Shown: positions 20,783 through 34,900 of the stretch, piece after piece | Layout of the letters: the number at the start of each line of letters is the position of its first letter | Position numbering within the stretch: position 1 is the stretch's first letter | The notes under the pieces: generated by a model | Seen by the model: the letters and a program-made list of their open reading frames with translations, nothing else | Told to the model about the DNA's origin: nothing | Databases searched by the model: none | NCBI RefSeq assembly: GCF_029227915.1 | Contig: NC_079875.1 | Coordinates: 14,195,001-14,259,000, forward strand | Reading direction: 5' to 3' | DNA from: Hydractinia symbiolongicarpus | Lineage: Eukaryota; Cnidaria; Hydrozoa; Anthoathecata; Hydractiniidae | Length of the DNA: 64,000 nucleotides | Position numbers and translations under genes: made by a program

Positions 20783-22474
20783 ATTAAAAATCACACAATG
20801 AACTATTTTTGTAAGAGTAGCACAGGATGTCAATTTCAATGTTTTGATTTATAATTAGTTCGATTTATTGTAAAGATATATTTTTCGACTTATCATAAAA
20901 CGCGAGAAAATAAATATTTATGGGTATGAATCCAAAAGCAACAGTAATTATTTTAAACGACAAGTAACTATATACAACAGGAAAAATATAGTCTTCTCAC
21001 AACACAAAATTAAAACTATGAAATATGTTTACTTCATTCCTCCTCTGAGGAAGAATAAATGATCAGTCTTTTTTTATTTTTTTTGGTTCGTGGGAAGTGG
21101 TTGTCAATGAAACATTTGTGCAGTTATTAAATAATATATTTTTTAAATTATCGGCGCTCCTTAAAGAATGCAGTTGAGATTCTAGAGTTCAATTAATAAT
21201 TGCACTCCGCAGAGTGAAATTACAATATAATTTGCGCTGTAGAAGAAGCGCCAAACAAGAAAAAATAGGTCATCGTTTTTTTTACCCTATCATAGGGTTT
21301 ACAATGTTATTGCTGGTTCAAAATAACATTGTTCGGAAAATAGTTTTTTCACGAATTAAAAAAATTGTCATAAATTTAAATGGAAATGTGTTCATTTTAA
21401 CTGTTTTGTAACCTTATAAAAATAAGTTTAAAGTCTCAAAATAGAATTAGCCATTGTCTGTTGGGTCTTCAGTGCACATAGCTGTCAACCTATTGTAATT
21501 TTTTATGTTTTGGGCGACTTTAGCATGTACCCACGTGACCGAACATAAAAAATAGGGTGCCATCTTACTTAGTTTGTGTCGGCTGTTAAATATGTCAAGT
21601 AAATTTTGAAATAAAACGGTAGTTCAGATTTATACAAAAGTAGTGAACACCCGCTCTCTTCACAACCTTTGCAAGTAAGGTATAGATTTAACAGTCCAGC
21701 CATCAAAAATTTTAATCGGAGTTATTAAGTAATTCCCTTTCTACGTTCACTAAGTTGAGATCAGTATTTAAAATGATCAATAAAACACTGTTATCTTTTC
21801 TATTTTTATTTTCGTAGCTGAGAGTTAGGTGAAAAGCCTTTACAATGCGCTATTTTGTCTTTTTACGCTACACATCAGCAAGTAATGGACGCAACAACTC
21901 TTGCAAACGTGTACGTGTTGTTTTTAAGATGGTGTTTTACTTCGTCACGTTTCTTTTATGTAACCGCTTTTTATTTTTATAAAGATACAATTTATAAGAA
22001 TACAGGATCAGATTTTATGGTAAAATCAACAGGTGTATCATTTAGAACAATAGGAAAACAAGAATAATGATCAACCTAGTTAGAATTTTGATTCTCTTAT
22101 AAAAACAAGTAGCGCTAAATTTGTTCCATTTGGTGGCATTGAGGATGCGTTCTGTTTTATGCGATTGTATCGTCATCAGCCTCGTTCCCAGCGCTCTTAC
22201 TGTCCCGTAAGAATATTACAGACGTGGAAAACCACTGGAGATAAGCTTTATCTAGCTAGAAGAGTCAGCAAATAAATGAAAGTTTTCGTACTCAATTAAG
22301 CAGCTTCTTGTAGGAATAAAATTTCTTATACGTTTCTATCTTGATGGAAGTGAAAATTGATCTCGTTCCAAATTATTGCATATGTTGCTTTTGCGCAAAG
22401 ACAAGTCATTAGTTGTCGAACAGCGTCTTCGAGAGGCTTAACATGACATAGATAAAATTATGTTTAAAAACTAT

Positions 22475-22800
22475 GAATGGCGGTTAGATTTGTTGACTGA
22501 GAGTATGTTTCCTCCAACGAGAGACCGGAGTTTGATTCCCCTTGGCGGCAATTCAATATGAGCGAATGAATGTTACCATAGCCCCGGGATAACCCAAGCC
22601 ATGTGAGGGAAATTGGGAAGATGGTACATTGTATGGACCGTTGGATGTTTCAGAAAGTTGTCTAGTAGAGCGTAAACTCTAAATTGGGTCTGCGTAGCTT
22701 AGAATGCATTAAATACTCTACGACTCCACATCTAAGCTATGGCCCTCCTGGATATAATAGACAGTATATCCCTCGATATTTGTGAGGCCATGCCAAAATA
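22475..22800 (+). repeat. Possible tRNA-derived SINE
   Basis: The unit starts near tggcggttagatttgttgac. About 60 bases on it has gagtttgattccccttggcg, a fair match to a Pol III B box (GGTTCGANTCC-like). A body of unrelated sequence follows, then an A-rich end (aaaataaaaaga). No second copy lies in this window, so the call is tentative. Confidence 0.35.
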
Positions 22801-25800
22801 AAAAGATTTACACATGTCAGATTTTAATTTGTTTATATAAATACTTTTTTTGTCAAAGAAAATTTAATTTTTTAAGGTACTTGCATGCCAGGCTGCTAGG
22901 TTGCTACTTTTGCAGACGTAAGCCAAGCAGAGAGCGCTGCTAGTCAAATTGTCTAGCAAGCAAGCAAACCGAAATAATCCACGTCGGGGCCCACGAAGGA
23001 GGACCTAAAGCTCGTAAAAAAATGGGTATGCTGACGTCAGCAACAATTACAATAGTTTGAGAATTTAGTCTTAACCAAGTAGCCTAAGATCCTAGGTGTA
23101 AAATGTGTAAATCTAATGTGAGAATGGACGATGCAGTAATATATGGTGGCAAACTTCACAGTAAGCTGTCTTGTCTCAACATGCTTTTGACCAAGATTGT
23201 AGATTACCAAAACTTACGCAGGATTTTCCGGGTCGAAATGTTACGTGATGGAGGAAGACTTTGACGTTTCACGGTCTAACTATTAAGAAGCTTTGATTAA
23301 ACAACAACACATATATATGAATTAAAGTAAAGCTAGATTAGATAACAGTCACCTAAAAACTACACAATATGACAGGTTTGAAGTTAGAAAACAAATATTC
23401 TACGAAAAATTTAGGTCCTATTTATGAAGAGATGACTGCGTGGATAGCGTGTTTTTCCTTAACCTATAATGGCTACCACACATTTTCCAACCGGGAGAAA
23501 TGGACATGGAAACTTTCCTTATGGCCCTGGATAATAGGTTGCGGGAAAAGATGCATATCGTCCGCCGGTAAAGCAAATCAAATGTCGTCATTCAAAAGAG
23601 CGCCCGGAAGATCAACAACAAAACAAATTGAGGTCTTGAATATCCATTAAAGAACCATTCTTTTTCTTTAGTCTGTCTTCTCCACCAGTAAGTCTGAGCT
23701 ACACTTTACCTGTACCTACCCAAAAACTGTTTCTTTGTAAGTCCTCTATCCGAAAGAAAAGCGTTATTGTTATGGTTATGGTTTCAAAACGTAAATGCAG
23801 CTAAGATAATAATTTTGTAAGTACACGATAGCTAGCTAGCTACAGTCCTAAGGGGAAACAAACAATTATACGTAATTATTTGACATCAATGAGTATACGA
23901 TGAGGACAGTGTGGCACACTCAATGACTGCTCTCTAGGAGCTTCGCTTAAAAGATTCAATTTGGTTGAAAAGGTTTTATTAAAGTCTGTGTGTCTACTAC
24001 ATATTTTCCACTGGTGGTAGCTGTTATTTATTTGTATGCACATTATATATTCTGTTAGCGAAGCATAAAAAAATCCTAAAAAGTAGAGAAATTTTCCTAA
24101 GGCGGACGTCACAAATATCTGGTGTTGAGTCATTTGAACACCAAAAATAGAGTCAGTCGGTCGGCGAATGATAACTCAAAAATTCAAAAAATTGTATCCA
24201 ACCATCGAGCCATTAACGTGCACCATTACATCGTCGATATTTAATGATAACTTTGGCACCTTGTTTAAAGAGACTTTCCAGTGGGTAATCGCTGTGGGTA
24301 GACAATATATCATATAACATATCATAATGTTTTGTCATTTTAGTTTTTTCGATTCAGTATATCAAAAAATTTTAGATTAATCTTGTATTTCTGTTTCATG
24401 CTCTCTATGTGAGGAATTCCCGCTGTTGACGTTTATCGAGACAGCAGGGCTATAATCACTCTATTGTTCAATATTTTTGTGAAAGCTTGGTTAAACAACA
24501 TTAACATATAACCCAAATATTTCTTTAGTCCAATAAAAGTTCAAGTTTGCAATATTTAATTTAACTTATCCATTTTATCATGTTTATTTTTAGTTCTGCC
24601 AAATGTACAAGAATTATTTTACAATTATTTTGTACTGCTGACAGTAATACCTCTCCCTTTAAGGTTATGGTGAAGGAAAAAACTCACTTGAGGAGTAGTC
24701 TTTGAAAAACCCTTCTAATTTATCAATACTTTTATATTTTTTTTATTACTTTTTTTCAAATACTCGATGAAAGACGTATTTGTGATGAAAGAGAATTTTT
24801 TTCTATATAGATGTCATGAATTATTCACAAAAAACCCTAAAAAATTGTTTTCTTTAGAGTAACCTTGACACAATTTAAACAAGGGCTTAATATTGATATT
24901 TGATTCAAGTTCTTTTGAGTGCTTTTAAATAAAGTGCAAGCACAGCCATTGATTTTTTTGTACAAGTACCAAAATTGTGCATTTTTACTTTTGTATGCTA
25001 ATTTATTTCCATGTGCAGTAATGCTATAGTAGGTGGATTCCTGGGTCATAGATTTTAAAAAAATACTGAGTTTGAAGCTCGATTATAAAGATAATTCTGT
25101 TTCTACTGTAACTTCTCTGTAGTAAAAGTAAAAATAACAGAATACTGCATATCCTGCATCCTGGTTTATGTAACTTTTTATATGTCAGATAAATATTGAT
25201 TTTAAATTATACCATAAAATATTTTAACAGCTTTCCTCCAGCATTTAATTGTTTTGCAATTAGTTTGTGCAAACAAAAATAATAAAAGTTAAGATCATGT
25301 ATACTTATGGACAAATATTTGTCTTTCTATATTTGTATTAATAATTAATATTAATTATTATATGCATTGATAAGAAACAACAATGGAACTTCTTTCTAAT
25401 ATCTAATAATCATTGTTTTTGTCTCAATTCACCTGTTTGGCTTTTTTTTACATTTTCACAATGTGGTTAGATAATTTTTTTTTGTTGCTGTGGTTTTTCA
25501 GAAATATTAAAAAGCAGTTTTAGGATAGGCAATGTTTTTATACTGTGTAAAGCCTTGCTTTGACTTTACTTACTTTACTTACTACTTTGTTAGATTTTTA
25601 TTGAACTTCCTTAATGTATTTTTTGGAATGTGGTAGAAAAAATATACTTTTTTACTGTTTCAAAAATTTTGAATTATATTGCAGCTAATGCGAAAATAAT
25701 TCTAGATGCAGTATATGAATTTTTTTAATATATAACATATAAATGCTAGTTTTCTAAATGAATTTTTGTTTGTTGTTTCAACTCAACTAACTAAACTGCT

Positions 25801-25933
25801 GGTTAGAAACAATATTTATAGTGTCTCAACAACAGTTAAGCTGTAAGTGTTACTATATGTGTAAATTATAATTTTAAAGATAGTACAAATTAACAATGGC
25901 ACTATGAATACATTGTAACTTTGGAATATATAT

Positions 25934-28900
25934 ATGGAATCTTCGAGTAATGGTGCAACCAGTCGGCACTATGACAGTGAAAACAATGATGGTGGTGCGA
26001 TTCCGTTGCCACCTGGAATGGATGCTAGTTGGTTTGCAAGAGAAGGTATAAATGTGCTATTAAATGGTGGTGTTGGCCATGCTGAGCAGTTGTTTAAGAA
26101 GTTCAGGTAATGGTTTAGAAATTAATTATTTTTTACAAAAGTAATTATTTAGTGTTCAGTGAAAGTTTTTGGCCATGCACTTTACCCTTAACAAACACAA
26201 ACATGTAACAAGTAATTTGCTGCACTGACTCAGGTTGTGAGAATGACTCCATACCTCAAGACCTGTTATATAAGATTAAATTGTTCAAATCATGTGGTTT
26301 TTCATACTAAAAAGTTTTTTGGATCAGTTATTAGTAATACTCAGTAATAACTTGTAGTGCGTTTTGGAGAAACTTAAACCTTTGTTTAAAGCAGGTTGTG
26401 TTTATGTTGTGTTTTCTATGGTTTATTTAAAAAAAAGAAGAAAAAACAATACGTATGGATAAAACCGATAAGGCAAAGCCATGTCCACTCTTTAACGTAT
26501 AAACATTAAATATATTTTAAGTTTAAAAAATCTATCAAAGCTTTTTCTAAAGGCAATGCCATATCCATTCTTTAATCTATAAACATTAAACATATATTTA
26601 GTTCAAAGCATCTGTTCAAGCTTTTTTAAAATATTTTATCCAGGTAGTGTGTAAGAAGTGAGGTCATTATAAGCCTGCCTGTTTTGTTATCTCTGTGGTA
26701 TAATGTCTTGCTATAATTTTAAAGCTATAACAAATTTTTTTCAGCATATTTTCCACCTCTATCTTCTTGTAGATAATCTAGCAAAGAATCATTGTGTCTC
26801 TCTAATTATGTCATGCTAACTTTCTAAAGGTCATGGCTTTAAATCTCAAATTTTAATACCAGATTCTGCCATCTGGATCTACAGATATTAAGAGTAAAAA
26901 AATAATTGACCAAGATAACTTTGTGTTGTAGAATCAAAGTCCAATGAAAAAAAATATTTAAAATGTACTTAACTTTGATGCCAAACAACTTAAAAAAATG
27001 ATTAAATCAAAGAGGAAATCAATAACATGTCAATGACATATCTGTATTCAAGAACAAATTCGAAAATTTGGTGAGATGCTCCTTCCAATTAAATTATTAA
27101 TAATACAATAGAAGGAGATGATCAGATTTTTTCAGACTAAATCTGTGTTTAACATTTTAGGCAATGCAGCCCACAACTATCAGCTGGTGCCAGTCTTGTT
27201 GATTTTATTGTAAGAGTTTTGTTGATTTTTTGTCTATTAAGATCCATGTACCATAATGTGGTAATTTCAAAGCAAGAGTGGAATTTAATAGAATAATGTT
27301 AACCATTGTGTTTACTCATAACTTCTATTAGTAAAATATGTTTGGTTGTTTATTATATTTGTATATTTCGTGTTTTTTACTCTTTTTAGACTGCTGCAAT
27401 GACATTTGAAGATGAAAAAATGGAGCATGCATTAAACAGTTTAAAGGGAACAATAAAAATGTGCCAAGTCGATACACTATTTGAAGGAATCATACACAAG
27501 CGACCGTCAGAGAAGTGGTCAACTGTAGAACGCATCGAAAGAATGATCATATGGGCAGATTGTGAATTGTTCTTGGCTTTTCTTATGTTTTTGAAACAGA
27601 GTAAGTTTGGAGTAACAGCTCAGTGTTGCGGGTCTGATTAGGAATCGTGTGATCAAATATTCCCTATATATTTCATGCTAAATAAATAAAGGTAAAGGAA
27701 AGGACACATATAACACTTTTTGCTAGTAATATAATGTTTATAATGGTACACTTCTATTGTGCTTCTTTCCATTATTTAACAGAATTTAGTCATTTAATGA
27801 TGACTGGATGTTAAGATCTGATTTAATATGCTTACAAACAGCTGGTTGAATAAATAGCTGAAACTGTAATTTTATTTACGTGTGGTTCTTACAAATTTAA
27901 TTTCAGGTGTTATTGATTTTGTAAAAGCGGGTTATCACATGAGACGTGCTTGGAAAATGTATGATAAATGTCAAAAAGAAATTCTTGGGTTCGAGACGGG
28001 AAGTGTTAATTCAAAGGATAATACTCAAAAAAAAAGAAAGGTATATATAATTCAGAGACAGTCATACTTCCACCTGAATTAAAACTGATGTCAGCAAAAA
28101 GACAAAAGGGAAAGGGTTGAGACTCACAAGTTTTTTTTAAATCAAATCAGTTTGATTGAGTCAATTTCTATAGAATTGAGTACCCCTTTTGGTCTCTGCA
28201 CATTTTAACATTATCAAAACAACTGTATGAACTACTTATATCCGTCTTGTATATGATGGCACAGAATTGTAAATCAATGACTACAGTTGTATGATATTGC
28301 ATTTGCAGTGGATACTAGTACCATAAATTCAGCAAAAATATATTTATACATTGTTAAAAAATTTGAATATTCCTTTTGTTTTTGCAATCATCATTTTGTT
28401 ATTTAAAATGATTTAAAATTAATTTATTCCGTGACATAAGACTTCCTTTTGTTGTTAGAAATCAAATCGAACGCCCACACCACCAAGTAATCTTTCATCA
28501 GAAGATACCAACACTTTAAATGCTTCTCTCAGTTTTGGATACGGTTTAATTCAAGTGGCTGTATCTATTGTACCAACAACTCTTTTAAAAGTCTGTGAAA
28601 TATTTGGTTTTACTGCTGATCGAGATATTGGATTAAATGCATTACATGTGTCTAGTAGCAGTAAAGATATGAAAGCTCCAATAGCCAGGTATATACTTGC
28701 ATATAAATTTTGTATAGATAACACTCCAAATTTCCCTTTGCCTCTGTTAATACACTTGTATTTCTTTTTCTAAGTTTAATATTTTGATCTATGTAATTAC
28801 TAAATCGTGTGTTAAAATTCGAAATGTTTAATTTAAATCCAGGTTAACTTTACTATGGTATCACACTGTTGTGCGACCCTTTTGTGCATTAGATGGTAAC

Positions 28901-31900
28901 AATATCGAAAAAGGTTTGTATTTTTTTTACTTTATTAAAGGGGCTATGGAATGATTTAATAAGCTCAATCCCTGCAATTTTCGAAGAATGGCATGTAATA
29001 AACGAGCCTCTCAAAGTCAAGCAAGGTGCGAGAAATTATACACACTTTAGAACCACATAGAAGACTAGATAGCCAGTTTCAAATATTAAATTTTTTGTTA
29101 TGAATTTGCTACTTTTCTTATTTTTCAAATAAAGACAAAGTTTCTTTTAGCATTTGTTTTAGTAGTGGTAAAGTAAGCTACGGTCTGTAAATTATATTAA
29201 ATGTCAGCAAATCGAAAGTTTTTGCACGCGAACAGACACAACACGAGGAGCTGTATTTGTTAAAAAGTGCTATGTTACCAGCTTTAAGAAGGTAATTAAT
29301 ACCTCTAAAAAGATTTTAAAATTATTCTTGTTGCTTGGACTGGCTTTATATACAATAAACTATGCTAGCTAGTTAGTTCAAAAGGTTTAAAATTTATTTT
29401 ATTAGAAAGTTTAAATTAAAAGCAAGGTGAGTACAAAACCAATCATAGATATCAAATGTATGTAGGGAATCTTTTTGTCATTTTTAGATATATGAATGTT
29501 CAATAAGATATTTAAGATGATTTAGGTTGTTGTTTTTATCCTCAATGATCATAAACTTTTTCACCGCCATTAGTGTAAGCTAGTAACACCAACAGCTGTT
29601 TTGTAACTCCTTAAAGTTTTAGTAGGTGTTATTTATGTTTTATCTAGAGTTTTCACTGTTTTATTATCCATACTCATTTTTTGTTTGTTTTTAACCTAAG
29701 CAACCTCTTTGCAACTCATGGGATGTATTATTTTCAGTTTTGAGTTTGCTGGAAAAACTCAAGGTCTCAGTAAAACATGAATGTTTAGGCTTGTTGGTTT
29801 TTTTATTTATAAATAACACATTTTTTGTTATTTTTAGGTCTTCACGAAGCCTCCCTTATATTGTTGGATTCTGAAAAAGAATTTCCTACTTCAGCTATAT
29901 TTTTATATTTTAAAGCTTTAATATGTCGTCTTAGGGTGAGTTTACATTCTCTTTTTTTATTACTTGTTATTATATCTGTTTAGCTATAGTTTTTATATTT
30001 TAAAGCTTTAATATGTCGTCTTAGAGCAACATGTATGTGGCTATGCGAAAAATTAGTATTTTAACGCAGCATTTTGAATATATAGGGAAATGATACCAAA
30101 ATTTGTATAGATGAATTGTATTATGACTAACATAGTATCGTGATCAAATGTAATACATTTTTTAGGCGTTATTGTCTGGCTGTAACAGCTTATAAAAACG
30201 TATAAGGGGCTTAATTTTTAAAACAGGGCCTGATTTCGCAAAAATTCTGCAGAATTAATTTCTAGCCGCAAGTAATGTTGCTTTGAGGTATTTAAAGTTG
30301 CCGTCAAGCAAATGACCGGAATTTGAATTTTCCGGCCATTACAAATTTATAACTCTAACTCCCTTTCCTTCGTGTTAGGTATAGTGAAATATCTAAAAAG
30401 GGTAATATAAACTCTTTTTAAACTTCTGTGCAATCTGTTGTTTACATTTGTTTAGCTCCCCTTTTTTGTATGCACTTCTAGTTTGTGTAAAGGATTTGTT
30501 TTTTACTCTCTTTTTTTATTTATCAAAGGGTAATCTTGATGAAGCACTTGAAATTCTTACAAAAACAATGGAGACATCTAAGGAACAGAGAGAAATTGCT
30601 TTGCTCTGTTCTTACGACCGAGGTAAGTGAGGAGAGCATGTAGGTATGATTTGTTGAATCTTGCTTTCATGCAATTGTTCACTGTGGAAGAGAAAGTAAG
30701 CAGAGCGAGACACACATCCATCTAATAAGCTGGCTTTTTTATAGGTTGGTGTCACCTGATGAAGTTGGAATGGCAACATGCTTATCCATGTTTTTCACAG
30801 TAAGCACAAAAAGTGATGTATTTTCTTAGTGGTAGATATAATGTGAGGCCTGTTTGAAACAAATGAGAGTTCTTGTAGTTTTTTGTTTAATTTATATTTG
30901 AAGATTTTTATACATATTATAAACAGCTTTTGTTAGTGTGTAAATAAATTTCTAAGTTTAGTTAGAGTGTTTTTTGATACCATTAAACTTTTTGATGCTA
31001 TTAAACATTTTGTTGTCATTAAATTGTTTGATCAAACAACTCAACTTCTTAATGTTCTTTCATTGCTTTCTCTAGGTTAAAAAGTCAATCCCGTTGGTCT
31101 GAAGCATATTACACTTATTTACTAGCAGGTGCATTTTAACAGTAACATTCCACTGGAATTGAGAGGGTTCTTATAATCTTCTTGATCTTGTTCAAATTTA
31201 AAAATCGATTTTGATGAAAATTAACCTATAATTCAGGAAAATTAGTGCGCTACTATGAATAGTTGTGTGATTGATTTTCCTGCATTCAATTCGCGAAGAC
31301 TGTGTAGGAAAAACATAATGTTTTACTACATTTTACTTTTAATCTCTTTATGTCGTCTTTTGGTTTGAACCTCCTCCCCCCCCCCCTTCTCTTTGTGCGT
31401 ATATACTATGTGGATGATCCCGAATGGTATCAACTCAATTTACGCATAACATATTTCCCTTGTTATCATGTCTTCACTTTCTATCCTACCTATTTTTTTA
31501 ATTTTAGTACGTTTTTGACTGTTCTGTTTTGTTTCTTTCATAGTGACACTTGGTGCTTTGGGAAGATCAGATGAAGCATATATATTTTTAAAATCTGTTC
31601 CAAAATTAGTAGTTCGAAAAACACAATTAGAAATATTTCTAGCTCGAAAGGTAAGTGCGTTCTCTAGTAAACAAAAGTTAACATAATAGCAAAACTATAA
31701 TAATTTTTAAAAGATGGTTGAAAAAAGGTTCAATTTTTGAACATAGTACCTACGTACAATGATAATCTTTTAACATATTAAGCACATGCACGAACTTGTC
31801 GAATTTTGCAAATATCGTTGAAAAAAGGTTCAATTTTTGAACATAGTACCTACGTACAATGATCATCTTTTAACATATTAAGCACATGCACAAAGTTGTC

Positions 31901-34900
31901 GAATTTTACAAATATCGTTGAAAAAAGGTTCAATTTTTGAACATAGTACCTACGTACAATGATCATCTTTTAACATATTAAGCACATCCACAAACTTGTC
32001 GAATTTTACAAATATCGTTGGAAAAAGGTTAATTTTTGAACATAGTACCTACGTACAATGATCATCTTTTAACATATTAAGCACATGCACAAAGTTGTCG
32101 AATTTTACAAATATCGTTGGAAAAAGGTTCAATTTTTGAACATAGTACCTACGTACAATGATCATCTTTTTACATATTAAGCACATGCACGAACTTGTCG
32201 AATTTTACAAATATCGGTGAAAAAAGGTTTAATTTTTGAACATAGTACCTACGTACAATGATCATCTTTTAACATATTAAGCACATGCACAAAGTTGTCG
32301 AATTTTACAAATATCGTTGGAAAAAGGTTCAATTTTTGAACATAGTACCTACGTACAATGATCATCTTTTAACATATTAAGCACATCCACAAACTTGTCG
32401 AATTTTACAAATATCGTTGGAAAAAGGTTCAATTTTTGAACATAGTACCTACGTACAATGATCATCTTTTAACATATTAAGCACATGCACAAACTTATCG
32501 AATTTTACAAATATCGTTGGAAAAAGGTTCAATTTTTGAACATAGTACCTACGTACAATGATCATCTTTTAACATATTAAGCACATCCACAAACTTGTCG
32601 AATTTTACAAATATCGTTGGAAAAAGGTTCAATTTTTGAACATAGTACCTACGTACAATGATCATCTTTTAACATATTAAGCGCATGCACAAACTTATCG
32701 AATTTTACAAATATCGTTGGAAAAAGGTTCAATTTTTGAACATAGTACCTACGTACAATGATCATCTTTTTACATATTAAGCACATGCACGAACTTATCG
32801 AATTTTACAAATATCGGTGAAAAAAGGTTCAATTTTTGAACATAGTACCTACGTACAATGATCATCTTTTAACATATTAAGCACATGCACAAAGTTGTCG
32901 AATTTTACAAATATCGTTGGAAAAAGGTTCAATTTTTGAACATAGTACCTACGTACAATGATCATCTTTTTACATATTAAGCACATGCACAAACTTGTCG
33001 AATTTTACAAATATCGTTGGAAAAAGGTTCAATTTTTGAACATAGTACCTACGTACAATGATCATCTTTTTACATATTAAGCACATGCACAAACTTGTCG
33101 AATTTTACAAATATCGTTGGAAAAAGGTTCAATTTTTGAACATAGTACCTACGTACAATGATCATCTTTTTACATATTAAGCACATGCACAAACTTGTCG
33201 AATTTTACAAATATCGTTGAAAAAAGGTTCAATTTTTGAACATAGTACCTACGTACAATGATCATCTTTTTACATATTAAGCACATGCACGAACTTATCG
33301 AATTTTACAAATATCGGTGAAAAAAGGTTCAATTTTTGAACATAGTACCTACGTACAATGATCATCTTTTAACATATTAAGCACATGCACAAAGTTGTCG
33401 AATTTTACAAATATCGTTGGAAAAAGGTTCAATTTTTGAACATAGTACCTACGTACAATGATCATCTTTTTACATATTAAGCACATGCACAAAGTTGTCG
33501 AATTTTACAAATATCGTTGGAAAAAGGTTCAATTTTTGAACATAGTACCTACGTACAATGATCATCTTTTAACATATTAAGCACATGCACAAACTTGTCG
33601 AATTTTACAAATATCGTTGGAAAAAGGTTCAATTTTTGAACATAGTACCTACGTACAATGATCATCTTTTAACATATTAAGCACATGCACAAACTTGTCG
33701 AATTTTACAAACATCGTTGGAAAAAGGTTCAATTTTTGAACATAGTACCTACGTACAATGATCATCTTTTAACATATTAAGCACATGCACGAACTTGTCG
33801 ATATTTACAAATAGCTTTCACTTATCATTACGTGCTTTCCATCAACATAAATAAAATAACATTACAACGAACTAGTAGAACATATTTTGTCCTTTTTAAC
33901 TTCCAAAAAAATGTCATTAAAAAATAGCCATTGGTAACTATAAAGACTAACATAAATGTTAGATATTCAGTTTTTGGCTTGATGTTCATAGTCGTAAATG
34001 GTATATAGTCATAAGCGATTGAAGTTGTCAATCCTCCTTAGCACCGATTTTACAAAATTTACAAGTTGCCATCTGATTCGAAGCAGTCAAAACTAATGAA
34101 AAATAAAATTTTTATTTGTCTTTGTTTTAAGTCTGCCATTTCTTTTTAGTCTCATTTATTCAAAAAGTCTGCACCTTCCGAAGTAGAATATATAATTTTG
34201 GGGTTAGAATTACTTTATCTTTGGAATGCGCTACCACAATGTTCTGAAGAAGGACTTCGCAAGATGATACTTGGTAAGTTTTTCTGCGGTTTGCAATTAG
34301 AATATTTTCACGTTATATTTATTTTCGTTATATAAATTGTTTTAAATTTTGCACTTACAAAGTATATAATATCTGTTTTTCTGAATTTAGAGTTGAACAA
34401 GTGTGAATCACCGGGTATGCAAGCGTTGAAATCCTTAATTATGGGTTCCATTTTTTCTTTACTTGGCGACATGCAAAATTCGTTAATGGTACGGTTTCTA
34501 AAAATTAGTCGTGGTCTCAAGCATGCTGCTAAGACTAACGTGTGTAATGTTTCACTATTTTTCACTTTTTTCCTGTAGCATCTACATACGGCTTCATGTA
34601 AAACTGACACCAAAGCTACCGATCCTCATGTGATTCCGTACGCGCTTTATGAATTAGCGGTTATACAAATTCAAAAAGAGGAGGTAAGGTTTTTCGTGAA
34701 AGCTAACTCATCCGTTTTTATCAAACCTTTTCATTGAAAATGTCGAGCAAAAAGAAATTTATCATAGCAGTTTACGTGATTGTTTTGAGAAAAATTGAGA
34801 ATGGAGTTATTCCCTGAGGTTAGTGCAGTTGTAGCCTAATGTTATGTTAGGTCAAGGGGAGTGTGTATCCTTAGGTGGGAATTGTTTGGAGGCTAGTATC

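Larger units (their letters stand above)
20061..25933. other. Long intergenic region before TTC39
   Basis: No exon is supported in almost 6 kb. The region holds a foldback repeat (20641-20782) and a possible SINE (22475-22800). Open frames at 21214, 21855, 23369, 23876 and 24837 have no motifs and no splice support. AT content rises toward the TTC39 start. No promoter element can be named. Confidence 0.5.

Noticed and set aside
22475-22800. Functional tRNA gene
   Set aside because: Only a B-box-like string is present; no cloverleaf with acceptor and anticodon arms can be drawn, so at most it is a tRNA-derived SINE.
23369-23650. 93-codon ORF in the intergenic region
   Set aside because: No family motif and no exon-like borders; its length is unremarkable for a locally GC-richer stretch.
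31715-33815. CRISPR-like regular repeat array
   Set aside because: The whole 100-base unit is repeated with no unique spacers, and the array lies in a eukaryotic intron; it is a minisatellite.
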